DNA of 39,868 nt from Flavobacteriales bacterium (GTDB lineage Bacteria > Bacteroidota > Bacteroidia > NS11-12g > UBA955). Every line of letters begins with the position of its first letter. Position 1 is the first letter of the stretch. The stretch is from contig CANHRE010000016.1 in the NCBI GenBank assembly GCA_947463095.1, positions 1 through 39,868 on the forward strand, given 5' to 3'. This document shows positions 19,761 through 27,637 of this stretch, piece after piece. The notes beneath the pieces were generated by a model that saw only the letters and a program-made list of their open reading frames with translations, did no database searches and was not told the origin of the DNA. The translations under genes and the position numbers were made by a program.

Positions 19761-20432
19761 ATGCACATTGCCATAACAGGAAAGGAATCATCCATAGCAG
19801 CGCTCGTTGCAGGGTTGTCATCAGGGGTCAATATTACCAAAATTGACGCAAATCATATCCCACAATCTTCCCTCAATCATTTTGATGCGGTATTCGATGT
19901 GGATTTCGAAGCACACCCTGCCCTGCTCAGCCATTATGCCAGCCAAAACGGCCCCCTGTATTTCCTGGGATGCTGCTATACACAGCTGGAAGCCTTGTTT
20001 AAGCAACAGGGCAATCCTCCACACAACGGTTTTATCGGCATGTGTAACTTCCCGGGCATGCTTGATCGGAATGTTCTGGAACTGACCGATCCGTATGGCG
20101 CTGACCGGGCACTGGCCTCTGAAGTGGTTAGAAACCTGGGATTTGACCATGCTGAATGGGTACACAGCCGTGTAGGTTTTGTAAGCCCTAGAATCATATG
20201 CATGATCATCAACGAGGCTTACTATACCGTTCAGGAAGGAACCGCCAGCCGCGATGACGTGGATCAGGCAATGAAGCTTGGAACCAATTACCCCAAAGGC
20301 CCATTTGAGTGGTGCCGCGAGGCGGGCATCCATTCAGTATATCGCCTGTTGGAGGCTATGTATGAAGATACAAAAGAGGAGCGCTATAAAATATGCCCCT
20401 TGCTAAAAAGCGAGTTTCTGAGGAGTATTTAG
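19761..20432 (+). CDS. 3-hydroxyacyl-CoA dehydrogenase-like protein with degenerate N-terminal domain
   Basis: 223 residues. The C-terminal half (about 125-215) is a clear 3-hydroxyacyl-CoA dehydrogenase C-terminal domain: VGFVSPRIICMIINEAYYTV, EGTASRDDVDQAMKLGTNYPKGPFEW. The N-terminal part is only about 115 residues instead of the usual 185 or so. It begins MHIAITGKESSIA, without the GxGxxG NAD-binding loop. Where the family has GMHFFNP with the catalytic histidine, this protein reads GMCNFPGM. A normal dehydrogenase reaction is therefore doubtful; a binding or regulatory role, or a changed activity, is possible. ATG 19761 is preferred over the longer frame from 19698, which overlaps ridA. 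The stop shares TTAG with the convergent peroxiredoxin gene. Confidence 0.8.
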   Translation: MHIAITGKESSIAALVAGLSSGVNITKIDANHIPQSSLNHFDAVFDVDFEAHPALLSHYASQNGPLYFLGCCYTQLEALFKQQGNPPHNGFIGMCNFPGMLDRNVLELTDPYGADRALASEVVRNLGFDHAEWVHSRVGFVSPRIICMIINEAYYTVQEGTASRDDVDQAMKLGTNYPKGPFEWCREAGIHSVYRLLEAMYEDTKEERYKICPLLKSEFLRSI

Positions 20433-20923
20433 TTGCTCCCCTGAGTACCTTGTATTGATTCCAGTGCGCCGCGAATAGCGTCGAAATCTGGTATATCACC
20501 TGCACTTTCCAATACCTCGGCATAGCGAATAATGCCTTCTGCATCTACCACAAAGGCTGAACGCTTAGCAACACCGTGCATATTAAACACAAAGGTGTCA
20601 TAGTAAGATCCGTATGCCTGGCAAACATTCTTGTTGAAGTCGGATAACATATCAAAGTTGAACTGCTGGGCGTCCTTGAATGCGGCAAGCGTAAACGGGC
20701 TGTCAACGGAAATGGCTACAACGGAAGCGTTTAGGCTTTGATACTCAGAAAGTCCATCGCGCACGGAACATAGTTCTGTGGTACAAACACCGGTGAATGC
20801 CTGGGGGAAGAACAGGATGACCAGGTTCTTTCCATGGAAATCTGATAGGCTCACTTCTTTTTTATCGCTGTTGAACAGGGTGAATTGTGGCGCAGCATCG
20901 CCAGGTTTGAGTTGAATAGTCAT
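20429..20923 (-). CDS. Peroxiredoxin (AhpC/TSA superfamily, AhpE-like)
   Basis: A 164-residue thiol peroxidase that reduces hydroperoxides. The N-terminal LKPGDAAPQFTLFN and the active-site block FFPQAFTGVCTTELCSVRD (peroxidatic C47; another Cys at 52) are typical, as is VVDAEGIIRYAEV. The order and length resemble the AhpE group rather than BCP or Tpx. C52, five residues later, and another Cys near 100 are candidates for resolving thiols; whether it is 1-Cys or 2-Cys is not decidable. No signal peptide is seen, so it is cytoplasmic. The start is ATG 20923. Confidence 0.9.
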   Translation of the reverse strand: MTIQLKPGDAAPQFTLFNSDKKEVSLSDFHGKNLVILFFPQAFTGVCTTELCSVRDGLSEYQSLNASVVAISVDSPFTLAAFKDAQQFNFDMLSDFNKNVCQAYGSYYDTFVFNMHGVAKRSAFVVDAEGIIRYAEVLESAGDIPDFDAIRGALESIQGTQGSN

Positions 20924-21177
20924 GACTCTTGTAACAAGATATCAATGTTTTTTGTTCAGGAAAACCTCAGGAATGTTGCCGAAATGAATAATTTGCGGCT
21001 GCTTTGTTCAGGCGAGGCACAGGTTTTGACCTTAATGTAGCGGATAACTACTGTTTTTTCAAGCATTGACAGGGGCTTCAGCGTTTTTTTCTTCCGAAAA
21101 AAACCATTTTCGGCCTCGCGGCGAGACAACAAACAGCACAAGTGTCCACTTTTTTAAACAAAACCAAAAATACTTGT
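20924..21177. other. 254-bp intergenic region between divergent genes
   Basis: It must hold promoters for the peroxiredoxin gene (-) and the large barrel gene (+). I see no convincing TAnnTTTG match. CTTGTAACAAG at 20928-20938 is an 11-bp palindrome just before the peroxiredoxin start. A minus-strand frame of 61 codons (20956-21141) has no recognisable features and is not called. Confidence 0.35.
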
Positions 21178-24100
21178 ATGAAAAGACTCCTTACCACCAC
21201 ATTGTTGATCGCCATGCTATGCAGCGGTCAGTTGCTACGCGGGCAACAGTTCCTTGGAAATGTACAGGGAAATTACAACACCACGCAGGCCATGTTGCAG
21301 AATCCGGCGCAGGTTTATCCTGACAGGAACCGGGTGTACATCCACTGGTGGAGCTACGGCGCAGAGTTTAACAATAACTACTTGCGCTATGCGGCTCCTT
21401 TCAGCTTATGGAAATGGAGTGCGGGCAACATTCCAACAGCGCAGCAGAACCGCTTTGGCCGGGTCAACTGGAACGATAACTGGTTGGAGTCTTTCGGCAA
21501 CAGCAATCAGAAATTCTTCAATTATATAAGCACCTCTCAGGGGCCATCATTTGCCTTTAGGGTGAACAGGAATTTCGCCTTTGGGTTCAGCACCAGAACG
21601 GTACAGGGCATCAGTATTACAGGGATTCAGGAACCGCTGGCGCAAATCGCCCGTTACGGTATACAAACTGCTCCGGGACGCTTCCCCGGCAATGGCCTGC
21701 TGCGGAATACCAATTACAGCAACGGGGCCTTCTCCACCAATACCGACAACTATCAGGAATTCAACTTCACCTTTGGCAGGGCGCGAGGAAAAAACTCAGC
21801 GCACCTCTGGAAAACAGGATTCACCGGTCGCTTCATGCTGGGCTTCGGCGCAGCTTATGTGGGCGGCTCTGATTTAAATTATCGTTTCGAAGGGCGCGAC
21901 AGCCTGTTTTTTGAGCAAGCTAATTTCCGCACAGCCCACAGCGGAACAAACTCAGTACTCAATGCCATGAATAGTCCTCTGGGCTTGTGGTTTCAGGAAG
22001 TGAACGGCGTTGGATTCGGGTTTGATTACGGATTTGTTTACGAATACCGTCCGGAACGAGCCCGCCTGAACACCCGACACCGCACCGACTGCTGGTATGA
22101 AAAAGACCGCGACTACCGTCTGCGCCTTGGCGCCTCCTTGCGCGACGTGGGTATGATTGCCTACTTCAACGGCACTGCGCGCAACGCTGAAGTAAGCAAC
22201 CAATACTGGAAAGTGAACCGCAACCTGGTCAATAATTACAATCCTTTCGGGGGCGACATCTTTGAGCACTTGGACAGCGGCTTTACCGACCGGCTGGGAA
22301 CCAATGTTAACAAGTCTGACGCTTTTGCCACCTTCACTCCTGCCTCATTGAATGTTCAGTTCGATTATCATATGGGTTCCGGCTGGTACCTTGGCGCAAA
22401 CCTTAACCAGAACCTACGAGGAAAAAGTGGCCCCGGATTGCGCAGTATGTCGCAGCTTTCATTGATTCCACGCTATGAACATGAAGACGTGGAACTAGGC
22501 ATGCCGCTCTCCCTTACCGGTAACTACCAGCGATTTGCTATGGGACTTTACGGCCGACTGGGGCCCTTCATGCTGGGTACCGATAACCTGCCGGGACTTT
22601 TCGCCATGAGCACCGGTGGCAAGATGGCCGGAGCCAGTCTATACGGTGGATTCCGCTTCAAAATCAACCCCTGTCCATGGTGGGTAAATACCAAAACAGA
22701 TTTGGTTGCACCCATCACCGATAGCATGGTAAAACCTGGCGACACCATCAAAACCATTCAGAAGGATACCATTATTATTCGCGATACCGTTAGCATAGAA
22801 AAAAAGATTCGCGACACGGTATATGTTACCCGCAACAGCAGTACTGTTGGTGCAGAAGTGAATAAAAAAGAACAGGATTTACTGAAAAAAGAAGAAGACC
22901 TGAAGCGCCGGGAAGCAGCAGTACTGGCCAAAGAAATCCAACAAAGCAAAAACACCGGCAACTGCTGCGAAGATCTGTCGATAATGAGCGGAAAACTACA
23001 GCAGGAACAGGACCGCAGCGCGCGGCTCCAGGCTCAGGTGAATGCACTTCAGCAGGACAAAACAAGCCTGAACAACCAGTTGAACCAATGCAAAACAGGA
23101 AGCACAGTTACTGCGGAAGTGAATCGCCTCAAGACAGAAAATGAAACCCTGAAAAGCGCCAATACGAAGCTGCAGCAGGACCTGACCAAGTGCGGTGAAA
23201 ATGCCTCCGTGCTCAGTGCCGAGGTAAATACCCTAAAAAGCAAAGTATCCAGCCTGGAAAGCCAGTTGGCGCAATGCAAAGCAGGCAGCACCATAACTGC
23301 TGATGTGAATAAAACAAAGACAGAGAATGATAATCTGAAAACTGAGGTTGCCACGTTAAAGGCCCGTATAAGCGCGCTGGAAGGGCAATTGGCCCAGTGC
23401 AAGGCAGGAAGCGGGGGCAGCAGCACCATTACTGCGGATGTAAACAAACTGAAATCCGACAATGATGCCCTCCGCGCACGCAATACCCAACTGGAAAATG
23501 ACCTCACAAAGGAAAAAGCCTCCAATGCCACCATCACCGCTGAAATCAATGGCTTGAAGAAGCAGGTTGCTGAGCAGCAGGGCAAGATTGCGGCTTTAGA
23601 AGCAGAGCTTCAAAAATGCAAGAGCGAAGGCGCTTCGGCTGCCATTACCGCCGAAGTAAACCGCCTGAAGAAAGACGTAGATGACTTCAAGGCCAAGATT
23701 GCCGTTCTGGAATCAGACCTGTCAAAGGAAAAGGCTGCCAACGCGACCATCACTGCCGAGGTGAACCGCCTGAAGAAAGAAAACGAAGATCAAAAAACCC
23801 GTATTGCCTCACTGGAAGCAGAGCTTCAGAAGTGCAAATCCACCGACGCAACGTCCACCCTTACTGCGGAAATCAACAAGCTGAAGAAGGACAATACCGA
23901 CCAGGTAAATAAGATTTCCGCGCTGGAAGCCGAATTGCAGAAGTGTAAATCCACCGATGCCTCTTCCACCCTCACGGCCGAAATCAACAAGTTGAAATCA
24001 GAAAACAGCACCCTGAAGGCTCAGGTGAGCACGTTGGAACAAAAAGTTTCTGAAACCAAAAACTGCAGTGATGAGTTAGCCGCGCTGAAGCAAAAGAACG

Positions 24101-24870
24101 CGGAACTGGAAAGCCAAATCAAGGCGGTGAAGGCGGAGTACCAATACGCGGTTTCAGAGAACAGTAAACTCAAGGCCCAGGTAGCCGATTTGGAAGCGAA
24201 GCTGAAAAATTGCGACGGAGAAGCGGCCTCAAAACTCGAGGCTGAGGTTGCCCAACTGAAAAAAACCAATGCGGAACTGACGGCAAAAACAGCACAACTG
24301 GAAAGTGAGAATGCCCGCCTCAAGCAGACCAACAGTGAATTGGACGCCAAGGTAAAAGCTGCGGAAAACAACAACGCCCAGGAACAGCTCACCCTGTTGA
24401 AGCAGGAATATGACGCCTTAAGGCTTCAGAACAACAACAACCGCGATAAGGTACGCGAACTGGAAGCTCAGACCAGCGCACTGAAAGAGCGTATCAATCA
24501 GCTGGAAGCGCAGCTTGAGGCCTGTAAGAGCAATCAGAACGGCGGTGGCGGTCAAGGCATGATACGCCCTCAAACACCGGAGCAGCGCATAGGCCAGGCC
24601 GCTGAATTCCTGCGCAGGGTTGGTCAGGACGCTTCGGGAAATGGTAATACAGGCAGAAGCGGATCAGGCAGCAGCGTGCGCCAGCCCAGCCCTGCATCCT
24701 CCAACTCCGGACAGAGCCGCCCTGCTTCGGGCAGTTCAGGTATGAGCACTGGTAATGCCGCCGAAACAACACCAGCTCAAAGGAAACCGGCGCAACCGGC
24801 ATCCAATACCCCAGCAGAAAATCGCACTGCACAGCCACAGCCGGGAATAAACGGCCAGGACGGTCAGTAA
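21178..24870 (+). CDS. DUF5723-like outer-membrane barrel fused to a long cysteine-patterned coiled coil
   Basis: 1230 residues from ATG 21178. A signal peptide (MKRLLTTTLLIAMLCSGQLLRGQ) precedes about 500 residues rich in aromatic beta-strand sequence; the opening (QFLGNVQGNYNTTQAMLQNPAQVYPDRNR...) resembles the DUF5723 family of Bacteroidota outer-membrane proteins. From about residue 555 to 1120 the protein is a nearly continuous coiled coil. Within it a 27-45-residue unit, mostly 35-37, built around (I/L)TAE(V/I)NxLK recurs about nine times (642-935). Most units carry a single Cys in an LxxCK context. The last 110 residues are Ser/Gly/Pro/Gln-rich low complexity. The barrel would sit in the outer membrane and the coil would most simply project into the periplasm; orientation and function are inferred. 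The start at 21142 would add residues before the signal peptide and is less likely. A terminator follows. Confidence 0.82.
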   Translation: MKRLLTTTLLIAMLCSGQLLRGQQFLGNVQGNYNTTQAMLQNPAQVYPDRNRVYIHWWSYGAEFNNNYLRYAAPFSLWKWSAGNIPTAQQNRFGRVNWNDNWLESFGNSNQKFFNYISTSQGPSFAFRVNRNFAFGFSTRTVQGISITGIQEPLAQIARYGIQTAPGRFPGNGLLRNTNYSNGAFSTNTDNYQEFNFTFGRARGKNSAHLWKTGFTGRFMLGFGAAYVGGSDLNYRFEGRDSLFFEQANFRTAHSGTNSVLNAMNSPLGLWFQEVNGVGFGFDYGFVYEYRPERARLNTRHRTDCWYEKDRDYRLRLGASLRDVGMIAYFNGTARNAEVSNQYWKVNRNLVNNYNPFGGDIFEHLDSGFTDRLGTNVNKSDAFATFTPASLNVQFDYHMGSGWYLGANLNQNLRGKSGPGLRSMSQLSLIPRYEHEDVELGMPLSLTGNYQRFAMGLYGRLGPFMLGTDNLPGLFAMSTGGKMAGASLYGGFRFKINPCPWWVNTKTDLVAPITDSMVKPGDTIKTIQKDTIIIRDTVSIEKKIRDTVYVTRNSSTVGAEVNKKEQDLLKKEEDLKRREAAVLAKEIQQSKNTGNCCEDLSIMSGKLQQEQDRSARLQAQVNALQQDKTSLNNQLNQCKTGSTVTAEVNRLKTENETLKSANTKLQQDLTKCGENASVLSAEVNTLKSKVSSLESQLAQCKAGSTITADVNKTKTENDNLKTEVATLKARISALEGQLAQCKAGSGGSSTITADVNKLKSDNDALRARNTQLENDLTKEKASNATITAEINGLKKQVAEQQGKIAALEAELQKCKSEGASAAITAEVNRLKKDVDDFKAKIAVLESDLSKEKAANATITAEVNRLKKENEDQKTRIASLEAELQKCKSTDATSTLTAEINKLKKDNTDQVNKISALEAELQKCKSTDASSTLTAEINKLKSENSTLKAQVSTLEQKVSETKNCSDELAALKQKNAELESQIKAVKAEYQYAVSENSKLKAQVADLEAKLKNCDGEAASKLEAEVAQLKKTNAELTAKTAQLESENARLKQTNSELDAKVKAAENNNAQEQLTLLKQEYDALRLQNNNNRDKVRELEAQTSALKERINQLEAQLEACKSNQNGGGGQGMIRPQTPEQRIGQAAEFLRRVGQDASGNGNTGRSGSGSSVRQPSPASSNSGQSRPASGSSGMSTGNAAETTPAQRKPAQPASNTPAENRTAQPQPGINGQDGQ
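23080..24006 (+). repeat. Tandem coding repeats (about 105-111 bp) in the coiled-coil region
   Basis: Units share the encoded motif TxTAE(V/I)NxLK and mostly end in LxxCK. Spacings between successive motifs are 35, 27, 45, 35, 37, 35, 37 and 37 codons. The last two complete units are nearly the same in protein but differ at many third positions, so they are older than a recent slippage event. Explained by repeated protein structure, not by CRISPR. Confidence 0.85.
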
Positions 24871-24891
24871 AAGTTTCTGCACCTTCATAAT

Positions 24892-24925
24892 AAAGCCCTT
24901 TGGATTTCTGAAGGGCTTTGTTATT
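24892..24925 (+). terminator. Rho-independent terminator after the barrel/coiled-coil gene
   Basis: A perfect 9-bp stem AAAGCCCTT / AAGGGCTTT with a 10-base loop (24892-24919) is followed by a T-rich stretch (GTTATTATTGT). It lies 21 bp after the stop codon. Confidence 0.8.
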
Positions 24926-24975
24926 ATTGTATTGAGCTGATTATTTAACCTTCACTTTTTTATGATATACTTCTT

Positions 24976-25335
24976 ATGGAACCTGTTTTTAAACGTACTT
25001 GTAAAGAATGTGGTCGCGCATTTCATGGCCGTTCCGACAAAATGTTCTGCGATGACGGCTGCCGCAACCAGTTTCACAACAAACTCAACTCAGATGCAAA
25101 CAATTACGTTCGCAACGTAAACAACATCCTCCGGAGAAACCGAAGGATATTGGAACACCATTACCGGCGCGGTCAAACCAATATAGAGCGGGGGGTATTG
25201 CAGGCCTCCGGCTTTGATTTCGCCTACCACACCAGGGTGGACAACCGTGTTGAAGACCAAAAGGTTTACTATTGTTACGACTACACTTATTCCATCTCAA
25301 ATTCGGATGTAGTAGCCATCAATGGAAAACCCTGA
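24976..25335 (+). CDS. Small zinc-ribbon protein of unknown function
   Basis: 119 residues. The N-terminus has C9-x2-C12 ... C25-x3-C29 (motif CKECGRAF ... MFCDDGCRNQFHNK), a likely treble-clef or zinc-ribbon site. The next stretch is very basic and Asn/Arg-rich (NNILRRNRRILEHHYRRG), suggesting nucleic-acid contact. The C-terminal half (about 70-115) is rich in Tyr and Asp and may be a small beta domain. I recognise the type as a conserved Bacteroidota hypothetical but not its function. It is probably transcribed alone; a terminator precedes it. Confidence 0.75.
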   Translation: MEPVFKRTCKECGRAFHGRSDKMFCDDGCRNQFHNKLNSDANNYVRNVNNILRRNRRILEHHYRRGQTNIERGVLQASGFDFAYHTRVDNRVEDQKVYYCYDYTYSISNSDVVAINGKP

Positions 25336-25348
25336 ATGGCTGTAGCAG

Positions 25349-25741
25349 TTAATTCAGCAAAAAGGGGACTTCCAGCCTGAAGTCAGGGATTTTCACCTCA
25401 AAGCAAGAGGAATGGTCCTTACTTTCAAAAATGTAAAAGCCGCCCATGAGCCCGTAGGCAGAGGACAACTTGCATCCCGACACGTACTGGTAGGATTCTC
25501 CCGGAGCAAGCATAGGCTGTTTCCCCACCACGCCATCTCCGATGACGATGCGGGTATGACCATTCCATTCGCGGATTTCCCACTTGCGGCTCAACAACTG
25601 CACGGTTTCAGCGCTGCGGTTTTGGATGGTTACCTCATAAGCCCAGATGTACTGGTCAGCAAAAGGAGTGCTTTCCAATTCCCGATAAATAACCCTAACG
25701 GCCACCGATATGTCCCTGGTAAGGGCGTAATCCACCCTCAA
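25349..25741 (-). CDS. apaG: ApaG domain protein
   Basis: A 130-residue single-domain ApaG with the expected sequence: YIWAYEVTIQNRSAETVQLLSRKWEI, GDGVVGKQPMLAPGESYQYVSG, LMGGFYIF, and IPDFRLEVPFLL. ApaG has a fibronectin-III-like fold; it was linked to cobalt/magnesium resistance in enterobacteria, but its biochemical role is not settled. The start is TTG 25741; no in-frame ATG exists upstream before a stop codon, and a GTG two codons on (25735) is the alternative. It is the last gene of a probable mscS-25776-apaG unit. Confidence 0.92.
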   Translation of the reverse strand: MRVDYALTRDISVAVRVIYRELESTPFADQYIWAYEVTIQNRSAETVQLLSRKWEIREWNGHTRIVIGDGVVGKQPMLAPGESYQYVSGCKLSSAYGLMGGFYIFESKDHSSCFEVKIPDFRLEVPFLLN

Positions 25742-25775
25742 ATAACAAATTCGGACGCTAAGGGTTTTTCCTTAT

Positions 25776-26108
25776 TTATTCTTCTTCTGAATCGGTATTT
25801 CTTGAACCGTTGTCCGATTCTTCTTCATCGTTGCTTTCTTCCTCCTCCAGTTCCTTCTCATCCGGCTTGATCATTTCATCCATTTCAGCCTCTGTAAGGA
25901 TTTGCTTCATATGAGCACTGATTTTCACCAGGTAAATGGTGTCATCTGTTTCCAAACGAACGGCGGAAATGATCTCTCCTTTGGAATTGGGGAACTTGGT
26001 GTAGTGACCATTGAATCCGGTTGGGTACTGCTCATCCAATAGGGCAAGCATCTCATCCGTGAGATTCTTGTAGTCAATCACCATCCTTTTCTTCTCCTGT
26101 TTCGACAT
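25776..26108 (-). CDS. Small protein with highly acidic C-terminal tail, unknown function
   Basis: 110 residues, ATG 26108. The first 75 residues look folded (VIDYKNLTDEMLALLDEQYP ... FPNSKGEIISAVRLETDDTIYLVKIS). From about residue 77 the chain is almost wholly Glu/Asp/Ser/Asn (for example DEKELEEEESNDEEESD). No signal peptide or membrane segment. It lies 34 bp before apaG and 53 bp after mscS on the same strand. An acidic tail can mimic nucleic acid or bind basic partners, but nothing here decides it. Confidence 0.75.
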   Translation of the reverse strand: MSKQEKKRMVIDYKNLTDEMLALLDEQYPTGFNGHYTKFPNSKGEIISAVRLETDDTIYLVKISAHMKQILTEAEMDEMIKPDEKELEEEESNDEEESDNGSRNTDSEEE

Positions 26109-26161
26109 GTAGCGCGTAGGCTAATTATGCTGTCAAAATTATTGCGTTATCCTGTGGGTTG

Positions 26162-26938
26162 TCAAGTGTTTTTTTTGGAAAAACGCTGACTTGTGCATTC
26201 ACTGATTTGCAACCATATCCGTTGCTTGATTCTGCGTTCAGCGGTTTTATCGTATCGCAACATTTCAAAGCGAAAGCGCAACAGCATATTCCCTTTGATG
26301 AACTCTTCGGCACGAAGCTGTGCGCTCCCGTCTTTAATCAGATCGTTTTCATGACTGATGGCGTCTATCAGACGTTTTTCAAGGTCATCAAGAGGGATAA
26401 TCTGTGTATTGTGCAACTCAAATTCCAGGCTTACAAAGCGCCCTGGGTTCTTGCTGTAGTTCACCGTAGTCATCTGCAAGACGATGTTGTTGGGGATGAT
26501 AACCAGGTCGTCGTCGTCATCCAGCAGCTGCAGGTTCAGCAGGTTGATGTTTTCAATCTTGCCCTTATGCTGCCCGATGCGCACCCTGTCGCCAATGCTG
26601 TAGGTATCACTGAACATCAGAATCATGCCGTTCAGGGCGTTGCTCACGTAATCTTTAAAGATGAGCGCCAGGGCTGCCGCGAAGATGGTCAGAGAGGTAA
26701 AAAACTCCCTAATGCTGATGTGCATTAGCTTGAGCACCCCGAAAAACAACAAGAGCCCACCTACAATCAGGCTGAGCTGGTTGATGGTTACCACGAAATT
26801 GTCTCGCTTCTTGTTGCCCTTGCGGCGGTAATATAGATGGAGAATGCCCCTGCGGGCAATCAATACCAGCAACACCGAGGACATCAGGAAGCCAAACTCG
26901 ATGGCCCTTTGTGGTATCTGGAAGAGTTCTAAGCCCAC
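26162..26938 (-). CDS. Small-conductance mechanosensitive channel (MscS family)
   Basis: 258 residues. Three hydrophobic segments (about 12-30, 50-68, 75-105) are followed by the MscS beta domain: ALIFKDYVSNALNGMILMFSD, YSIGDRVRIGQHKGKIENINL, and the hydrophobic/acidic LVIIPNNIVLQ region. It opens under membrane tension to release solutes on osmotic downshock. It is close to minimal MscS length. The start is GTG 26938; the divergent pdeM begins at 26978, only 39 bp away. Confidence 0.9.
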   Translation of the reverse strand: MGLELFQIPQRAIEFGFLMSSVLLVLIARRGILHLYYRRKGNKKRDNFVVTINQLSLIVGGLLLFFGVLKLMHISIREFFTSLTIFAAALALIFKDYVSNALNGMILMFSDTYSIGDRVRIGQHKGKIENINLLNLQLLDDDDDLVIIPNNIVLQMTTVNYSKNPGRFVSLEFELHNTQIIPLDDLEKRLIDAISHENDLIKDGSAQLRAEEFIKGNMLLRFRFEMLRYDKTAERRIKQRIWLQISECTSQRFSKKNT

Positions 26939-26977
26939 GATGCGAATTTATAAGGAAGTGGTTGCAATTTTGCGCAC

Positions 26978-27637
26978 ATGCAGCAGGACATCTTGGAACT
27001 AAACCTGGGAGGAACTGAGTTGTTGCTTTCTTCCATGAAATGTGCCTACCTGCCATCTTCAAAGGTGTTGCTTCTGGCCGACCTGCACCTGGGCAAAGCA
27101 AACCACTTCCGCAAAAACGCCTTGCCCCTTCCCCCTCAAGCCCACCTGCGCGATTACGACAACCTGCAACGCGCGCTCCAGCGTTTTTGTCCCAAGTCAG
27201 TGGTGTTTCTGGGCGATTTGTTCCACAGCAGCTACAACAGCGCCTGGGAAGAAACCGCGCAATTGTTCTCCTCCTACCCTGATGTACGCTGGCAACTGGT
27301 GATGGGCAACCACGATATCTTGGACCGCGCGCATTACCTCAGGGCCAACATTGAATGTATGGATGAAGGCAGCATGCTTGATGGACTAGGCCTCTACCAT
27401 CATCCCCCGGAAACGGAAGAAGCCATGCGTAGCCCGCATGTATGTGGCCATGTTCATCCTGGCTTCGTCTTAAGCAGCAAATCCCGCGATCGGCTGGTTT
27501 TACCCTGCTTTTATCTGAAAGGGCAACAGCTCATATTGCCTGCCTTCGGCGCGCTGACAGGTTTATTCCGATGCCGAAAGGAACATGACAACGAGCGGAT
27601 GTTTGGCATCAGCGGAGCATCTCTGCTGGAGCTGTAA
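26978..27637 (+). CDS. pdeM: Ligase-associated DNA damage response endonuclease PdeM
   Basis: A 219-residue metallophosphoesterase. The metal-binding blocks are LLADLHLGKANHFRKNALPLP (the hallmark of PdeM), FLGDLFHSS, VMGNHD and CGHVHPG. In many bacteria pdeM sits with an Lhr-type helicase, an ATP-dependent DNA ligase and an exonuclease in a DNA damage response cluster; none of those is in this window. Its last 29 bp overlap the 3' end of the convergent amidohydrolase gene. Confidence 0.9.
   Translation: MQQDILELNLGGTELLLSSMKCAYLPSSKVLLLADLHLGKANHFRKNALPLPPQAHLRDYDNLQRALQRFCPKSVVFLGDLFHSSYNSAWEETAQLFSSYPDVRWQLVMGNHDILDRAHYLRANIECMDEGSMLDGLGLYHHPPETEEAMRSPHVCGHVHPGFVLSSKSRDRLVLPCFYLKGQQLILPAFGALTGLFRCRKEHDNERMFGISGASLLEL

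Noticed and set aside
19738-19821. Lipoprotein-like extension of RidA (MTTLQRALLWMIPFLLWQC...)
   Set aside because: It overlaps the divergent 19761 gene, the lipobox LWQC is poor, and the 126-residue form has the normal cytosolic RidA length.
20956-21141. Minus-strand frame of 61 codons in the gap before the barrel gene
   Set aside because: No homology or domain features, and it would occupy the promoter region of both flanking genes.
23080-24006. Possible CRISPR or satellite array
   Set aside because: The periodicity is in frame and encodes coiled-coil units with diverged third positions; there are no uniform spacers.
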